Positions 7,552 to 15,322 of a stretch of DNA of 64,000 nt are shown in pieces; the first letter of the stretch is position 1; each line of letters starts with the position of its first letter. Below the pieces are notes generated by a model, which worked only from the letters and a program-made list of their open reading frames with translations, searched no databases and was not told where the DNA came from. Source of the DNA: Belnapia arida. GTDB lineage: Bacteria > Pseudomonadota > Alphaproteobacteria > Acetobacterales > Acetobacteraceae. Location: contig NZ_JAETWB010000019.1 in NCBI RefSeq assembly GCF_016773205.1, forward strand, positions 1 to 64,000, written 5' to 3'. The translations under genes and the position numbers were made by a program.

Positions 7552-9350
7552 ACAAAAACGACGACCACAACCAGGCCATGAGCATGGAGGAGATTATCGC
7601 CGCCGAGGGCGGCGCCTTCTCCGACGAGCGCGACCTGGCGGTCCCGATGACTGGGTGCGACCGCCTGCCGCACGGCTTCATGATGACGGCGCGGGGGCTC
7701 CGCTTCCGGCCGGAGGGGGCCGAGCACGCCGCGATCGTGACGCTGGACCCCTTCGACGTGCGCGGCCGGATCGCCGACGCGGATGGCACCAACCCCGGCA
7801 CGGCCATCGGCTGGACGGACAACCTAGGCAGGCGGCTTGAGACCATCGTGTCCGACACCCTCCTGCACAGCAGCGGCGGCGCGCTCCCAGCGGAGCTCGC
7901 TCGCCGCGGCCTGCGCTGCGCGGTGAACAGCGAGAAGCACCTGCGCTTCTTCTTCTCCGCCCTGGACTGTGGCACCCAGATCGAGCGCTGCGAGCGGCCG
8001 GGATGGCAGATGGGCGGCGTTTACGTGCTGCCGACCGGCGAGGTCTTCGGCGCGCCGGCCGGCTCCCATCATCTTGCTACCCGGTCGCCGGACCGCTGCT
8101 GCCAAGCGGGCGACCTGGACGCCTGGAAGGAGACGGTGGCCGCGCCCGCCGTAGGCAATAGCCGCCTCGCCTACGGCATCTGCCAGAGCTTGACCGGGCC
8201 GCTGCTGGAAGCCGCGCAGGAAGCTTTCGTCGCCTCGCACCTACAAGGCGGTTCCAGTACCGGCAAGAGCACCGTCCTGGAAGCCGCTGCCAGCGTGTGG
8301 GGGCGTCCCGACGCCCGCGACGCGGTGCGGTCCTGGCGTTCCACGGACAACGCCTTGGAGTCGGTCGCCGCGTTGGCCAACGACGGGCTGCTGGCGCTGG
8401 ACGAACTCGGCCAAGCCCCGCCGGAGACCGTGGCTGCGTCGCTCTACATGCTTGCGAATGGGGCCGGCAAGGCGCGGGCCACCACGGACGGCTCCGCCCG
8501 CGCGGTGCGGTCGTGGCGCACCTCGTTGTTCAGTACCGGAGAGCGGTCGCCGGAGGACATCATCCGCACGGCCGGGCGGAGCCGCGACAATCCCGCCGGG
8601 CTGGACGTTCGGCTCGCCGTGATTTCGGCCGACGCCGGCAAGGGTATGGGCGCCTTCGAGTGCCTGCACGGGCACCCCTCGCCGCGCGCCTTCGCCGACG
8701 CCCTCAGGGCCGCCGCCGCGCGCCACTACGGCACGGCGGGCCGCGCCTGGTTGGCCGCCCTGGTTCGGGAACGCGACCCGACCGGCAAGTTCGACGCCGC
8801 GGTCCGCCAGAAGGCCGCCGAGGTGGCGGCCCGCATGACGCCCGCGGGCGCGGACGGGCAGGTCGCGCGCGTCGTCGGCAAGATGGCCCTGGTCGCCGTG
8901 GCGGGCGAACTCGCCATCGCCTTCGGCGTGCTGCCCTGGCCGGCGGGCACGGCCGAGCAGGCGGTGGCGGAGTGCTGCCGGGCGTGGCTGGCGCGGCGCG
9001 GCTCCACCCGTGCGCGAGAGGAACTGGATGTGCTGCGCGCGGTGCAATCTTTCGTCGCCGCGCACGGGCAGGCCCGGTTCGAGGACGTGGACGGCACGAC
9101 GGAGTACGAGCCGGTGGTGCGCGACCGCGCCGGGTGGAAGACGCCGAGCCACTTCCTGTTCACCGCCCCGGCCTTCGCCGAGGCCGTGCGGCCGGCGGGC
9201 AAGAAGGACGCGGCGAAGGTGCTGCGCAAGGAAGGCTTTATGGCCGAGGCCGGCAGCACCCGCGAGTACGTCCGCGACCAGCAGCGGGCGCGGGTCTATG
9301 CGGTGAACCGCGACATCCTCGGCTGGTCAGAGGACGCGGGCGAAGGCTGA
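7548..9350 (+). CDS. DUF927-family ATPase/helicase
   Basis: The 600-residue product carries the DUF927 signature. An N-terminal beta-rich part includes GWTDNLGRRLETIVSDTLL. Then come Walker A GGSSTGKST at 234-242 followed by EAAASVWG, Walker B LLALDELGQ at 281-289, the MLANGAGKAR segment, and STGE at 329-332. DUF927 proteins are phage- and plasmid-type P-loop ATPases thought to act as replicative helicases (family knowledge). The TTG start at 7548 overlaps the previous stop as TTGA and has GGAG about nine bases upstream; the first ATG would be ten codons further in. It is the third coupled gene of the cassette, and a strong terminator begins 12 bases after its stop. Confidence 0.8.
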   Translation: MNKNDDHNQAMSMEEIIAAEGGAFSDERDLAVPMTGCDRLPHGFMMTARGLRFRPEGAEHAAIVTLDPFDVRGRIADADGTNPGTAIGWTDNLGRRLETIVSDTLLHSSGGALPAELARRGLRCAVNSEKHLRFFFSALDCGTQIERCERPGWQMGGVYVLPTGEVFGAPAGSHHLATRSPDRCCQAGDLDAWKETVAAPAVGNSRLAYGICQSLTGPLLEAAQEAFVASHLQGGSSTGKSTVLEAAASVWGRPDARDAVRSWRSTDNALESVAALANDGLLALDELGQAPPETVAASLYMLANGAGKARATTDGSARAVRSWRTSLFSTGERSPEDIIRTAGRSRDNPAGLDVRLAVISADAGKGMGAFECLHGHPSPRAFADALRAAAARHYGTAGRAWLAALVRERDPTGKFDAAVRQKAAEVAARMTPAGADGQVARVVGKMALVAVAGELAIAFGVLPWPAGTAEQAVAECCRAWLARRGSTRAREELDVLRAVQSFVAAHGQARFEDVDGTTEYEPVVRDRAGWKTPSHFLFTAPAFAEAVRPAGKKDAAKVLRKEGFMAEAGSTREYVRDQQRARVYAVNRDILGWSEDAGEG

Positions 9351-9361
9351 GGTCAGGCAGG

Positions 9362-9390
9362 ACGGCGGGGGTCGCCCCCGCCGTTTTGTT
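9362..9390 (+). terminator. Intrinsic terminator of the helicase-primase-ATPase operon
   Basis: A perfect 10-bp stem (9362-9371 with 9375-9384) closes a TCG loop and is followed by TTTGTT. It lies 12 bases beyond the DUF927 stop codon, so it should end the three-gene transcript. Confidence 0.85.
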
Positions 9391-10083
9391 ACATGGGAGA
9401 GCCATGGGGCAAAACCGTTCGGCGATTTAGGCCCGACGGACTCCTTTGGTGCTTTTGGGACTTCGCCGTCACGGGACAAAAAGGACGGAAATTTTCGGGT
9501 ATAGGGGTAGGCGACCGGCGGGTCGGAGTACCACGCGGCGGATAGGCAAGAGATCGAACCGACAATTAGCCTCTATCTATATCTTAATAATTTTGTCCTT
9601 TCTGTCCGGTCTTCATGTAAGTATTTGGCATTACTGAGATTTTTTCGGGACAAAACCATGATTAATTTTGTCCTATGGGACGAAATTTTGTCCCGTGACT
9701 TGGCCGAGCTTCCGCGTGAACTAGCGCCCGCGCCGGACGAGCCCAAAGGTCGAGGTCGTGCTGGCCAACTCGCCGCCACGGTCGAGATCGTCAGCCTGAT
9801 CCTGGGCACGATTGTCATTGATGGCCACGCCGACGGTCCCGGCCAGGGCGGGGCCGTGCAGGGGTAACTTTGTCCCAATCGATGCCCCCAGACGTTTCGG
9901 TAATCGCGGTTGGACCCTAGGCTCCAAACTTGTTGCAGGATCAAACCACCAAAACGGCTCCAGAGTCCGAGGAGAGTCCGTGGTGCCCCAGGGCGGCCGC
10001 AGGAGGGTGACCAGGGCCAAACTCACCTCCCTATCGTCCCGCCGAGGCCAACCCCAGCAAAATCAAGCAGTTTGGCCGATGGC
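9391..10083. other. Noncoding region between cassette and tRNA, origin-like
   Basis: About 700 bases hold no convincing gene. The centre (about 9565-9700) is clearly richer in A+T than the rest of the window, with runs such as TATATCTTAATAATTTTG. It contains repeated GGGACAAAA units annotated separately. A frame starting at 9625 or 9658 runs through the repeats to 9867 but has no good ribosome-binding site. The part from 9880 to 10083 is plain GC-rich sequence in which I see nothing. Confidence 0.6.
9473..9876. repeat. GGGACAAAA repeat array (iteron or operator candidate)
   Basis: Copies read GGGACAAAAA at 9473-9482, TTTTGTCC at 9591-9598, CGGGACAAAA at 9646-9655, TTTTGTCC at 9666-9673, TTTTGTCCCG at 9686-9695 and TTTGTCCC at 9869-9876. 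The third and fifth form an exact 10-bp inverted repeat 30 bases apart. Positions 9677-9694 make an 18-bp near-palindrome with one mismatched pair. Repeats of one short motif in both orientations beside an AT-rich patch and a replication cassette fit an origin (iterons plus unwinding region) or a repressor operator cluster. Confidence 0.55.
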
Positions 10084-10112
10084 TTGCCGCCAGGGCTTGC
10101 TCCGGATATAAT
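10084..10112 (+). promoter_or_regulatory. Promoter of tRNA-Gly
   Basis: TTGCCG at 10084-10089 and a perfect TATAAT at 10107-10112 are separated by exactly 17 bases, a near-consensus sigma-70 promoter. The tRNA begins 12 bases after the -10 box. Confidence 0.8.
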
Positions 10113-10124
10113 GTCCGGACTACT

Positions 10125-10199
10125 GCGGGCGTAGTTCAGAGGTAGAACGTCAGCTTCCCAAGCTGAATGTCGTGGGTTCGATTCCCATCGCCCGCTCCA
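10125..10199 (+). tRNA. tRNA-Gly (anticodon CCC), CCA encoded
   Basis: The 7-bp acceptor stem GCGGGCG pairs with CGCCCGC at 10189-10195, followed by discriminator T and an encoded CCA. The anticodon stem TCAGC/GCTGA closes the loop TTCCCAA, giving anticodon CCC. The T arm reads GTGGG-TTCGATT-CCCAT. All arms are intact, so the gene should be functional. It marks the boundary between the accessory block on its 5' side and chromosomal genes on its 3' side. tRNA genes are common integration targets, but here the accessory DNA lies on the 5' side, opposite to the usual arrangement. Confidence 0.97.
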
Positions 10200-10378
10200 C
10201 GCTCGCTCATCATCAACGGCCTTTCACTTGGCCTGTGCCGGCCCGAAGGGCAGAGTGCGGGCCGAACGCCTTTGGGAATTGCCACAAGTTGGAATTGACG
10301 CCTGAACAGGTCGCCGCCGCCCGGGCGATCGGCTGCGCCTTCTTTCCTGCGACCGAATTGCAGGTCCAGCGCCTCACC

Positions 10379-11017
10379 ATGCAGCAACGCATCTTCAAGG
10401 TGGAGGGTAAGCACTACCTGCTGAGCCGCGACGGCTCCTATTTCGAGACGGCCGGCACGCTGCGGGCGTTGATCGCCAAGGCGATGCCCCCCACGTCCCC
10501 GGCCTCCCCGGCCCCGGAGCCGCCTCCCGCCCCGGCGGCGAAGGCCAGCACTCCGAAACCGGCATCTCCGCCTCCGGAGCCGCCTCCCGTCCCGGCCGCG
10601 AAGGCCAGCATTCCGGAACCGGCCTCCCCGGCTCCGGAGCCGCTTCCCGCCCCGGCCGCGAAGGCCAGCACTCCAGAACCGGTCTCCCCGGCCCCGGAGC
10701 CGCCTCCCGTCCCGGCCGCCCAGGCCAGCGCTCCGGAACCGGCCGCTCCGGCCCCGGGACCGCCCGCCGCGTCTCCGGCGGAGACGGCTCCGCCGCCTCC
10801 CCGCCGGCGTCGCCGCGCGCCGCCGAAGGCCGCTGCGCCCGTGGAGGCGGAAGCTGCGCCCGTGGAGGCGGAAGCTGCCCCCGTAGAGTCAGAAGCGGTG
10901 GAACCCCCACCGGCCGCCGAAGAGCCTGCCGCGCCCCGTCGCCGGGCCAAGGCGGCGGAGCCACGCTGGAAAACCGCCGGCCTCGCCCGCCGCGGCCGTC
11001 TCAAGCCGCCGTCCTGA
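10379..11017 (+). CDS. Pro/Ala-rich repeat protein
   Basis: The 212-residue reading starts MQQRIFKVEGKHYLLSRDGS, a short possibly folded head, followed by a long Pro/Ala-rich low-complexity region and a basic tail. The head hints at a small beta domain that may bind DNA or cell wall, but no family is recognised. The low-complexity part contains four 20-residue units of the type SPAPEPPPAPAAKASTPEP, then three short VEAEAAP units. The start is uncertain: the frame is open upstream to 10172 inside the tRNA, and a TTG near 10289 is possible because LTPEQVAAARAIG upstream looks protein-like. Similar Pro/Ala tails occur in DNA-binding and envelope proteins. Confidence 0.5.
   Translation: MQQRIFKVEGKHYLLSRDGSYFETAGTLRALIAKAMPPTSPASPAPEPPPAPAAKASTPKPASPPPEPPPVPAAKASIPEPASPAPEPLPAPAAKASTPEPVSPAPEPPPVPAAQASAPEPAAPAPGPPAASPAETAPPPPRRRRRAPPKAAAPVEAEAAPVEAEAAPVESEAVEPPPAAEEPAAPRRRAKAAEPRWKTAGLARRGRLKPPS
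10501..10740 (+). repeat. Four tandem 60-bp repeats inside the Pro/Ala-rich gene
   Basis: Four consecutive 60-base units (10501-10560, 10561-10620, 10621-10680, 10681-10740) differ by only a few bases each. The unit keeps the reading frame (20 codons), so copy number can change without breaking the gene. A second set of 21-base units (GTGGAGGCGGAAGCTGC type) follows at about 10841-10900. Confidence 0.85.
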
Positions 11018-11073
11018 GACTGGACAGCACGCCTCGCCTCGGCTTCCTTGCGCACCAGGATCGAGGAACCTTC

Positions 11074-12045
11074 ATGCTCCACCGCCGTACCACCCTGGCC
11101 GGTCTCGGCACCCTGCTCGCCGCCCCGGCGCTCCATGCCCAGCCGGCCGAGTGGAGGCCCGACCGGCCGCTGCGCCTGATCGTCACCTATCCGCCTGGCG
11201 GGGTGACCGACATCGTCGGACGCATTGTCGCTGAGCCGCTGGGGCGGGAACTCGGCCAGCCCGTCGTGGTGGAGAACCGCGCCGGCGCCGGCGGCAATAT
11301 AGGGACGGGGGCCGCCGCCCAGGCCGAGCCGGACGGATACACCATCCTCTTCGGCACCACCGCCATGTTCGGCGTGAACCCCATCCTCTACGCCAATAGC
11401 GGAGTCGATGCGGTGCGCGACTTCGCCTGCCTCGGCACGATCGGGGAGGTGGCGAACATCCTCTCCGTCATCCCCGCCCGCGTCCAGGCGAAGGACCTGC
11501 GGTCCTTCATCGCCGAGGCCAAGGCGCGGCCGATGATCTACGGCTCGGTCGGCAACGGCAGTTCCTCGCACCTCTCGGCCGCCGTCTTCCTGAAGGAGGC
11601 GGGGATCGATGCGACGCATGTGCCCTATCGCGGCTCCTCGCCGCTGGTCGCGGCCATGCTGGCGGGCGAGGTGGATTTCGGCTTCGACACCACCGCCACC
11701 TCCACCGCGCATATCCAGTCCGGCGCCTTCCGCCCGCTCGCCGTCACCACCGCACGCCGGGCCAGCGCCCTGCCGCAGGTGCCGACGCTGAAGGAGAGCG
11801 GCATGCCGGATGTCGAGCTCGGCATCTGGTTCGGCCTCTTCGTGTCGCGGAAGATGCCGCCCGCCATCGCCCGCTCCCTGGCCGCGGCGCTGGAGCGCAC
11901 CCGCATGCCGCAGACCGAGCAGCGCCTGCAATCGGCCTTCGTCGATCCGCTCTACATCCCGCAGCCCGAGGTGGACGGCTATATCCGCGCCAGCGCCCTT
12001 CGCTGGCAGGGCATTGCGAAGGACGCGCGCATCTCGGTCGACTGA
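11074..12045 (+). CDS. Bug-family periplasmic binding protein (tripartite tricarboxylate type)
   Basis: The 323-residue protein starts with a signal peptide bearing twin arginines (MLHRRTTLAGL...LHAQ). It shows Bug/TctC hallmarks: RLIVTYPPGGVTDIVGR, VVENRAGAGGNIG, PDGYT, and HVPYRGSSPLVAAMLAGEVDFGFD. It is expected to bind a carboxylate or related small molecule in the periplasm. No membrane partners (TctA, TctB) are nearby, so it is an orphan receptor, as is common in Acetobacteraceae and Betaproteobacteria. It converges on the KpsC-like gene with ten bases between stops. The ligand cannot be read from sequence. Confidence 0.9.
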   Translation: MLHRRTTLAGLGTLLAAPALHAQPAEWRPDRPLRLIVTYPPGGVTDIVGRIVAEPLGRELGQPVVVENRAGAGGNIGTGAAAQAEPDGYTILFGTTAMFGVNPILYANSGVDAVRDFACLGTIGEVANILSVIPARVQAKDLRSFIAEAKARPMIYGSVGNGSSSHLSAAVFLKEAGIDATHVPYRGSSPLVAAMLAGEVDFGFDTTATSTAHIQSGAFRPLAVTTARRASALPQVPTLKESGMPDVELGIWFGLFVSRKMPPAIARSLAAALERTRMPQTEQRLQSAFVDPLYIPQPEVDGYIRASALRWQGIAKDARISVD

Positions 12046-12055
12046 GGGGAGGCGC

Positions 12056-13480
12056 TCAGCGCTGCCAGAGGCCGAAGCGCCGGGCCTGCTTCAGCCACCA
12101 GCCCTGCTGCCGCCACCAGGGGAGGAAGGCCCGCCGCGCTGCTGAGGCCGGCGCCCAGCCGGCCGGATCGGCCAGCCGCTCCAGCAGCAGTTCCGGGCCG
12201 CAGGGCAGCATGGTCACCGGGTCGAGGTAGCGCGGGTAGAGGATCAGCGCACCGGCCACCAGCGCATCGAGCGGGAGGGTACGGCCGCGCCGCGGCAGCG
12301 GCTCCCTGTCCCGCGTCAGCCCCCAGCCGGCATAGAAGGGCCGGCCCCAGACCGTCACCTCCAGCCCGCGCAGCAGCGCCTCGAAGCCGGCGAGGCTGGT
12401 GATGGCGTGCAGCGCATCCACTTCCGCGAAGAGCCTGCCGATATCGCCCCCCGCCGCCACCGCATCGGCCAGGCGCAGCGCCGTGCGGCGCGGCACATAG
12501 CCGCGGCGATAGCCCGTCTCAACATCCGGGTGCGGGCGGAAGACGATGAAGGCCTCCGGCTCCTCGCGCCTGACCGCCTCCAGCAGGGCGAGATTCGTCC
12601 GCACCCGCCCGGCGCCGAGCCGGATCGAGGCATCGTCCTCCACCTGCCCGACGACGAGGATGCGCCGCCGCCCCGGCGTCGCCGGCAGGGGCGCGGTCGG
12701 CCGGCGGAGATTGTACTTGGTCACTCCCCCCGCGACGATCGCGGCCCGCAGCGCCGCCGCCCGCGCCAGCAGGGGCGGGGTGAAGTCGCCCCCCGCCAGA
12801 ATGCGCTCCAGCGTCGAGGCCTCGCCCGCATGGTAATGCGGCACCAGGGGATCGACGGCGAGCGAGGCGGAGGGGATGAAATCCACCCCAAGCCCGACCG
12901 AGCGCAGGAAGCCATCTTCCACCCAATGCAGCGGCACCCCCGCCGCGCGGCATTGGTCCACCAGCGCCGGCGCCGCCCGCGTCGCCCAGACGGCGATGCC
13001 GCCCGCCCGTTCCCGCGCTGCGGCAAGCGCCTCCGCCTCGTCCCGGGCGAAGACGGCAGGCGGGCCGTCCTGCGCGAAAGCGGCGGCGATGGCGGCCTGC
13101 TTCCATCCGGCCATGCCGAGGAAGGCGGCAATGCCCCGGTTGGCCGCCACCTCCCGCCGCCACAGCGCGAGCAGCGCCAGCCCGTCCTCCGCGGTCGAGG
13201 CCCGCTCGTGGAACGGGTCGGCCCAGCGCGTCGCCGCCAGCAGGCGGGGGTCGATGGGCTCCGGCCAGAGCGGCTGCAGCGCGGCCGCCCGCGCCACCGC
13301 CTCCGCCGGGGCCGGCCGGGCGAGTGCCGCCGCGACCGGGTCCTCGCCGATGGCGGCCAGCAGCCCCACTGCCCGCCGCCGGGGGCCGAAGGCGGGCGCC
13401 GCCCAAGGCCCCTCGGCCAACCGCACCCCTTCCGGCACGCCCTCTGGGAAGAAGGCTGCCAGATGCGCGCCCGCGGTCAG
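12056..13480 (-). CDS. KpsC-like Kdo/capsule glycosyltransferase
   Basis: The product has the KpsC/LipB pattern: PLHWVEDGFLRSVGLG, RRILVVGQVEDDASIRLG, FRPHPDVETGYRRG, LHAITSLAGFEALLRG and GRPFYAGWGL followed by an RRGRTLPLD segment. At about 474 residues it is roughly one KpsC module rather than the two-module full-length enzyme. Family members transfer beta-Kdo to the lipid anchor of capsules; the substrate here is inferred. No ATG fits. The best start is CTG at 13480, which overlaps the ccmI stop as CTGA and has AGGAG five bases upstream. A GTG at 13438 is the alternative but would cut into AAFFPEG. The coupling to the cytochrome c operon is unusual. Confidence 0.75.
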   Translation of the reverse strand: MTAGAHLAAFFPEGVPEGVRLAEGPWAAPAFGPRRRAVGLLAAIGEDPVAAALARPAPAEAVARAAALQPLWPEPIDPRLLAATRWADPFHERASTAEDGLALLALWRREVAANRGIAAFLGMAGWKQAAIAAAFAQDGPPAVFARDEAEALAAARERAGGIAVWATRAAPALVDQCRAAGVPLHWVEDGFLRSVGLGVDFIPSASLAVDPLVPHYHAGEASTLERILAGGDFTPPLLARAAALRAAIVAGGVTKYNLRRPTAPLPATPGRRRILVVGQVEDDASIRLGAGRVRTNLALLEAVRREEPEAFIVFRPHPDVETGYRRGYVPRRTALRLADAVAAGGDIGRLFAEVDALHAITSLAGFEALLRGLEVTVWGRPFYAGWGLTRDREPLPRRGRTLPLDALVAGALILYPRYLDPVTMLPCGPELLLERLADPAGWAPASAARRAFLPWWRQQGWWLKQARRFGLWQR

Positions 13481-14283
13481 GGCAGCTCCTGCATCCGCCG
13501 CTCGACCATGGTCCGCCACGGCGCCTCGGGCGGTGCCTCGGCCACCAGCGCCTGCCAGAGCTCGCGGGCCCGCTCCGGACGCCCGGCCTTCGCCTCGACC
13601 AGGCCGGAGAGGAAGCGCAGCCCGACATGCTGCGGCGCCCGCGGCAGGGCAGCGGCCAGGATGCGCCTGGCCTCGTCCAGCTTGTCGTCCTCGATCAGGA
13701 TCTGGGCGAGCTGGCTCATCAGCTCCGGGTCGAACCTCGCATCGAGCGCCCGCTTGAAGGCCGCCGCCGCCGGGCCGAGCGCGCCGCGGCTGCGCTCGGC
13801 ATTGCCGAGCAGGCGGTAGCCCTCCTGCGCCTGCGGCGTCGCCGGGTCGAGCCGTGCGAGGCGGCTGCGCAGCAACTCCAGCATCTCCTCGTCCCGCGCC
13901 GCCACCTGCTGGCGCAGCGAAAAGGGGGCCGAGGGCATGTCCGGCAGCGCGCTCGGCCAGTAGAGAGCGAGGGCCAGCAGCGGCACAGCCGCCACCATGC
14001 CCCACAGGGCGAGCTTCGCTCCGCGGCCGGAGCGCGTGCCCGCCTCGGCCGGCGCCGCAAGCAGCCGGCGCTGCACCTCGAGTACGGCCGCCCGATGCGC
14101 CGCCTCGTCCAGCCGCCCGGCCTCGCGCTCGCGGTCCAGCTCCTCCATCTGGGCCCGGTAGAGGGCGAGGTCGGCCTCGCGTCGCCCCCGCGCCGCCGGC
14201 GGGCGGAACAGGCTGGTGGCGAGCGGCAGGATCGCCGCCACGGCCAGCAGGCCGAGCAGCGGCCAGAAGGGGAACCAGTTCAC
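13477..14283 (-). CDS. ccmI: Cytochrome c maturation protein CcmI
   Basis: The 268-residue protein begins with a membrane helix (MNWFPFWPLLGLLAVAAI), then a coiled-coil loop rich in Arg/Glu (residues 30-75), a second helix (about 90-108), and a periplasmic TPR-like part that includes GNAERSRGALGPAAAAFKRAL. This is the CcmI layout: the TPR part holds apocytochrome c for the CcmF/H haem lyase. It is last in the ccm series and overlaps ccmH at its start (14280-14283) and the KpsC-like gene at its end. Confidence 0.9.
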   Translation of the reverse strand: MNWFPFWPLLGLLAVAAILPLATSLFRPPAARGRREADLALYRAQMEELDREREAGRLDEAAHRAAVLEVQRRLLAAPAEAGTRSGRGAKLALWGMVAAVPLLALALYWPSALPDMPSAPFSLRQQVAARDEEMLELLRSRLARLDPATPQAQEGYRLLGNAERSRGALGPAAAAFKRALDARFDPELMSQLAQILIEDDKLDEARRILAAALPRAPQHVGLRFLSGLVEAKAGRPERARELWQALVAEAPPEAPWRTMVERRMQELP

Positions 14284-14738
14284 TCGCGCGGCCTGCCGGA
14301 GAGTTGGGCGAGGCGATCGCGCTCCGCCTGGGTGAGCTCCTGCGGCCCTGGCGCCACTCGCTGCCGCCGCCGCATGCCGCGGATCAGCAGCGCGCCGCCG
14401 AGCAGCGCGATGGCCGGCATCCCCCAGAGCAGCGCCGTCGCCATCTTGAAGGGCGGCTTCAGCAGGACGAAGTCGCCATAGCGCTCATGCACGAAGGTGA
14501 GGACGGCCTCGTCCGGCTTGCCCTGCGCCACCTGCTCGCGGACGATCCGCCGGAGGTCGCGGGCGAGGTCGGCATCGCTGTCCTCGATGGATTGGTTCTG
14601 GCAGACCATGCAGCGCAGTTCGCGCCCGATGACGCGGGCCCGTTCCTCCTGCGCCGGATTGGGGAGCTGGTCGGCCGGGTCGCCTACGGCAAGCGCCGGG
14701 CCCGCGGCCAGCATCAGCAGCAGCAGCCAGCGGATCAT
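14280..14738 (-). CDS. ccmH: Cytochrome c maturation protein CcmH
   Basis: The 152-residue protein has a signal peptide (MIRWLLLLMLAAGPALA) and the redox motif LRCMVCQNQSI with Cys43 and Cys46. A helical domain ending in FVHERYGDFVLLKPP and a C-terminal membrane anchor follow. CcmH keeps the apocytochrome CXXCH cysteines reduced for haem ligation. The ATG at 14738 overlaps the ccmG stop by ATGA. Confidence 0.93.
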   Translation of the reverse strand: MIRWLLLLMLAAGPALAVGDPADQLPNPAQEERARVIGRELRCMVCQNQSIEDSDADLARDLRRIVREQVAQGKPDEAVLTFVHERYGDFVLLKPPFKMATALLWGMPAIALLGGALLIRGMRRRQRVAPGPQELTQAERDRLAQLSGRPRE

Positions 14739-15322
14739 GCGTATCGCCGCAGCAGTGGGGTGACCTGTTGCGCCAGGATCTCCTCCGTCACCGGGCCGGC
14801 CATGCGCCAGCGGATGATGCCGCCCTTGTCGAGCAGATAGGTCTCCGGCACGCCGTACAGCCCCCAATCGATGGCGACCCGCCCCGGCTGGTCGACGCCG
14901 AGCCGCGCATAGGGCGTGCCGCGCTGCTTCAGGAAGCCGAGGCTGTCCACAGGCTTGTCCTTGTAGGCGATGCCCATGATGGCGACGCCCTCGCGCGCGA
15001 GGCGCATGAGCTGCGGATGCTCGATCACGCAGGGCACGCACCAGGAGGCGAAGAAATTCACCAGCATCGGCTTGCCGGTCCGGAGATCGGCCGCCGAAAG
15101 CCCCGGCAGGCCGGTGCCCTCCAGCGGCGGCAGGCTGAAATCCGGTGGCGCCTTGCCGATCAGCGCCGAAGGCACGCCGCGCGGGTCGTAGTCGCCGGTG
15201 CCGAGGCCGCGGAGCATGGCATAGAACCCGGCCCCACCGAGCCCTGCTGCGGCCAGCGGCGCCAGCAGCAGCGCACGCCGGCGCCAGGCGGCCGCCTCGG
15301 GATTGGGAGCGGCCTCGCTCAT
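14735..15322 (-). CDS. ccmG: Thiol:disulfide interchange protein CcmG/DsbE
   Basis: This 195-residue membrane-anchored thioredoxin has an N-terminal helix (about 17-38), the segment PDFSLPPLEG, the active site FASWCVPC (Cys95, Cys98) and the cis-Pro region YGVPETYLLD. It reduces CcmH and apocytochrome c in the periplasm. ATG at 15322 overlaps the ccmF stop (ATGA), and its own stop overlaps ccmH. Confidence 0.93.
   Translation of the reverse strand: MSEAAPNPEAAAWRRRALLLAPLAAAGLGGAGFYAMLRGLGTGDYDPRGVPSALIGKAPPDFSLPPLEGTGLPGLSAADLRTGKPMLVNFFASWCVPCVIEHPQLMRLAREGVAIMGIAYKDKPVDSLGFLKQRGTPYARLGVDQPGRVAIDWGLYGVPETYLLDKGGIIRWRMAGPVTEEILAQQVTPLLRRYA

Noticed and set aside
9573-9944. 123-codon minus-strand frame in the repeat region
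   Set aside because: It runs through the inverted repeats and AT-rich patch, with no ribosome-binding site or protein-like pattern.
10501-10740. CRISPR array
   Set aside because: The 60-base units are contiguous tandem repeats with no unique spacers, and they keep an open reading frame.
12407-13819. Long plus-strand frame of 470 codons opposite the KpsC-like and ccmI genes
   Set aside because: Arg/Pro/His-rich composition, no family, and full antisense overlap with two recognisable genes; typical of high-GC shadow frames.
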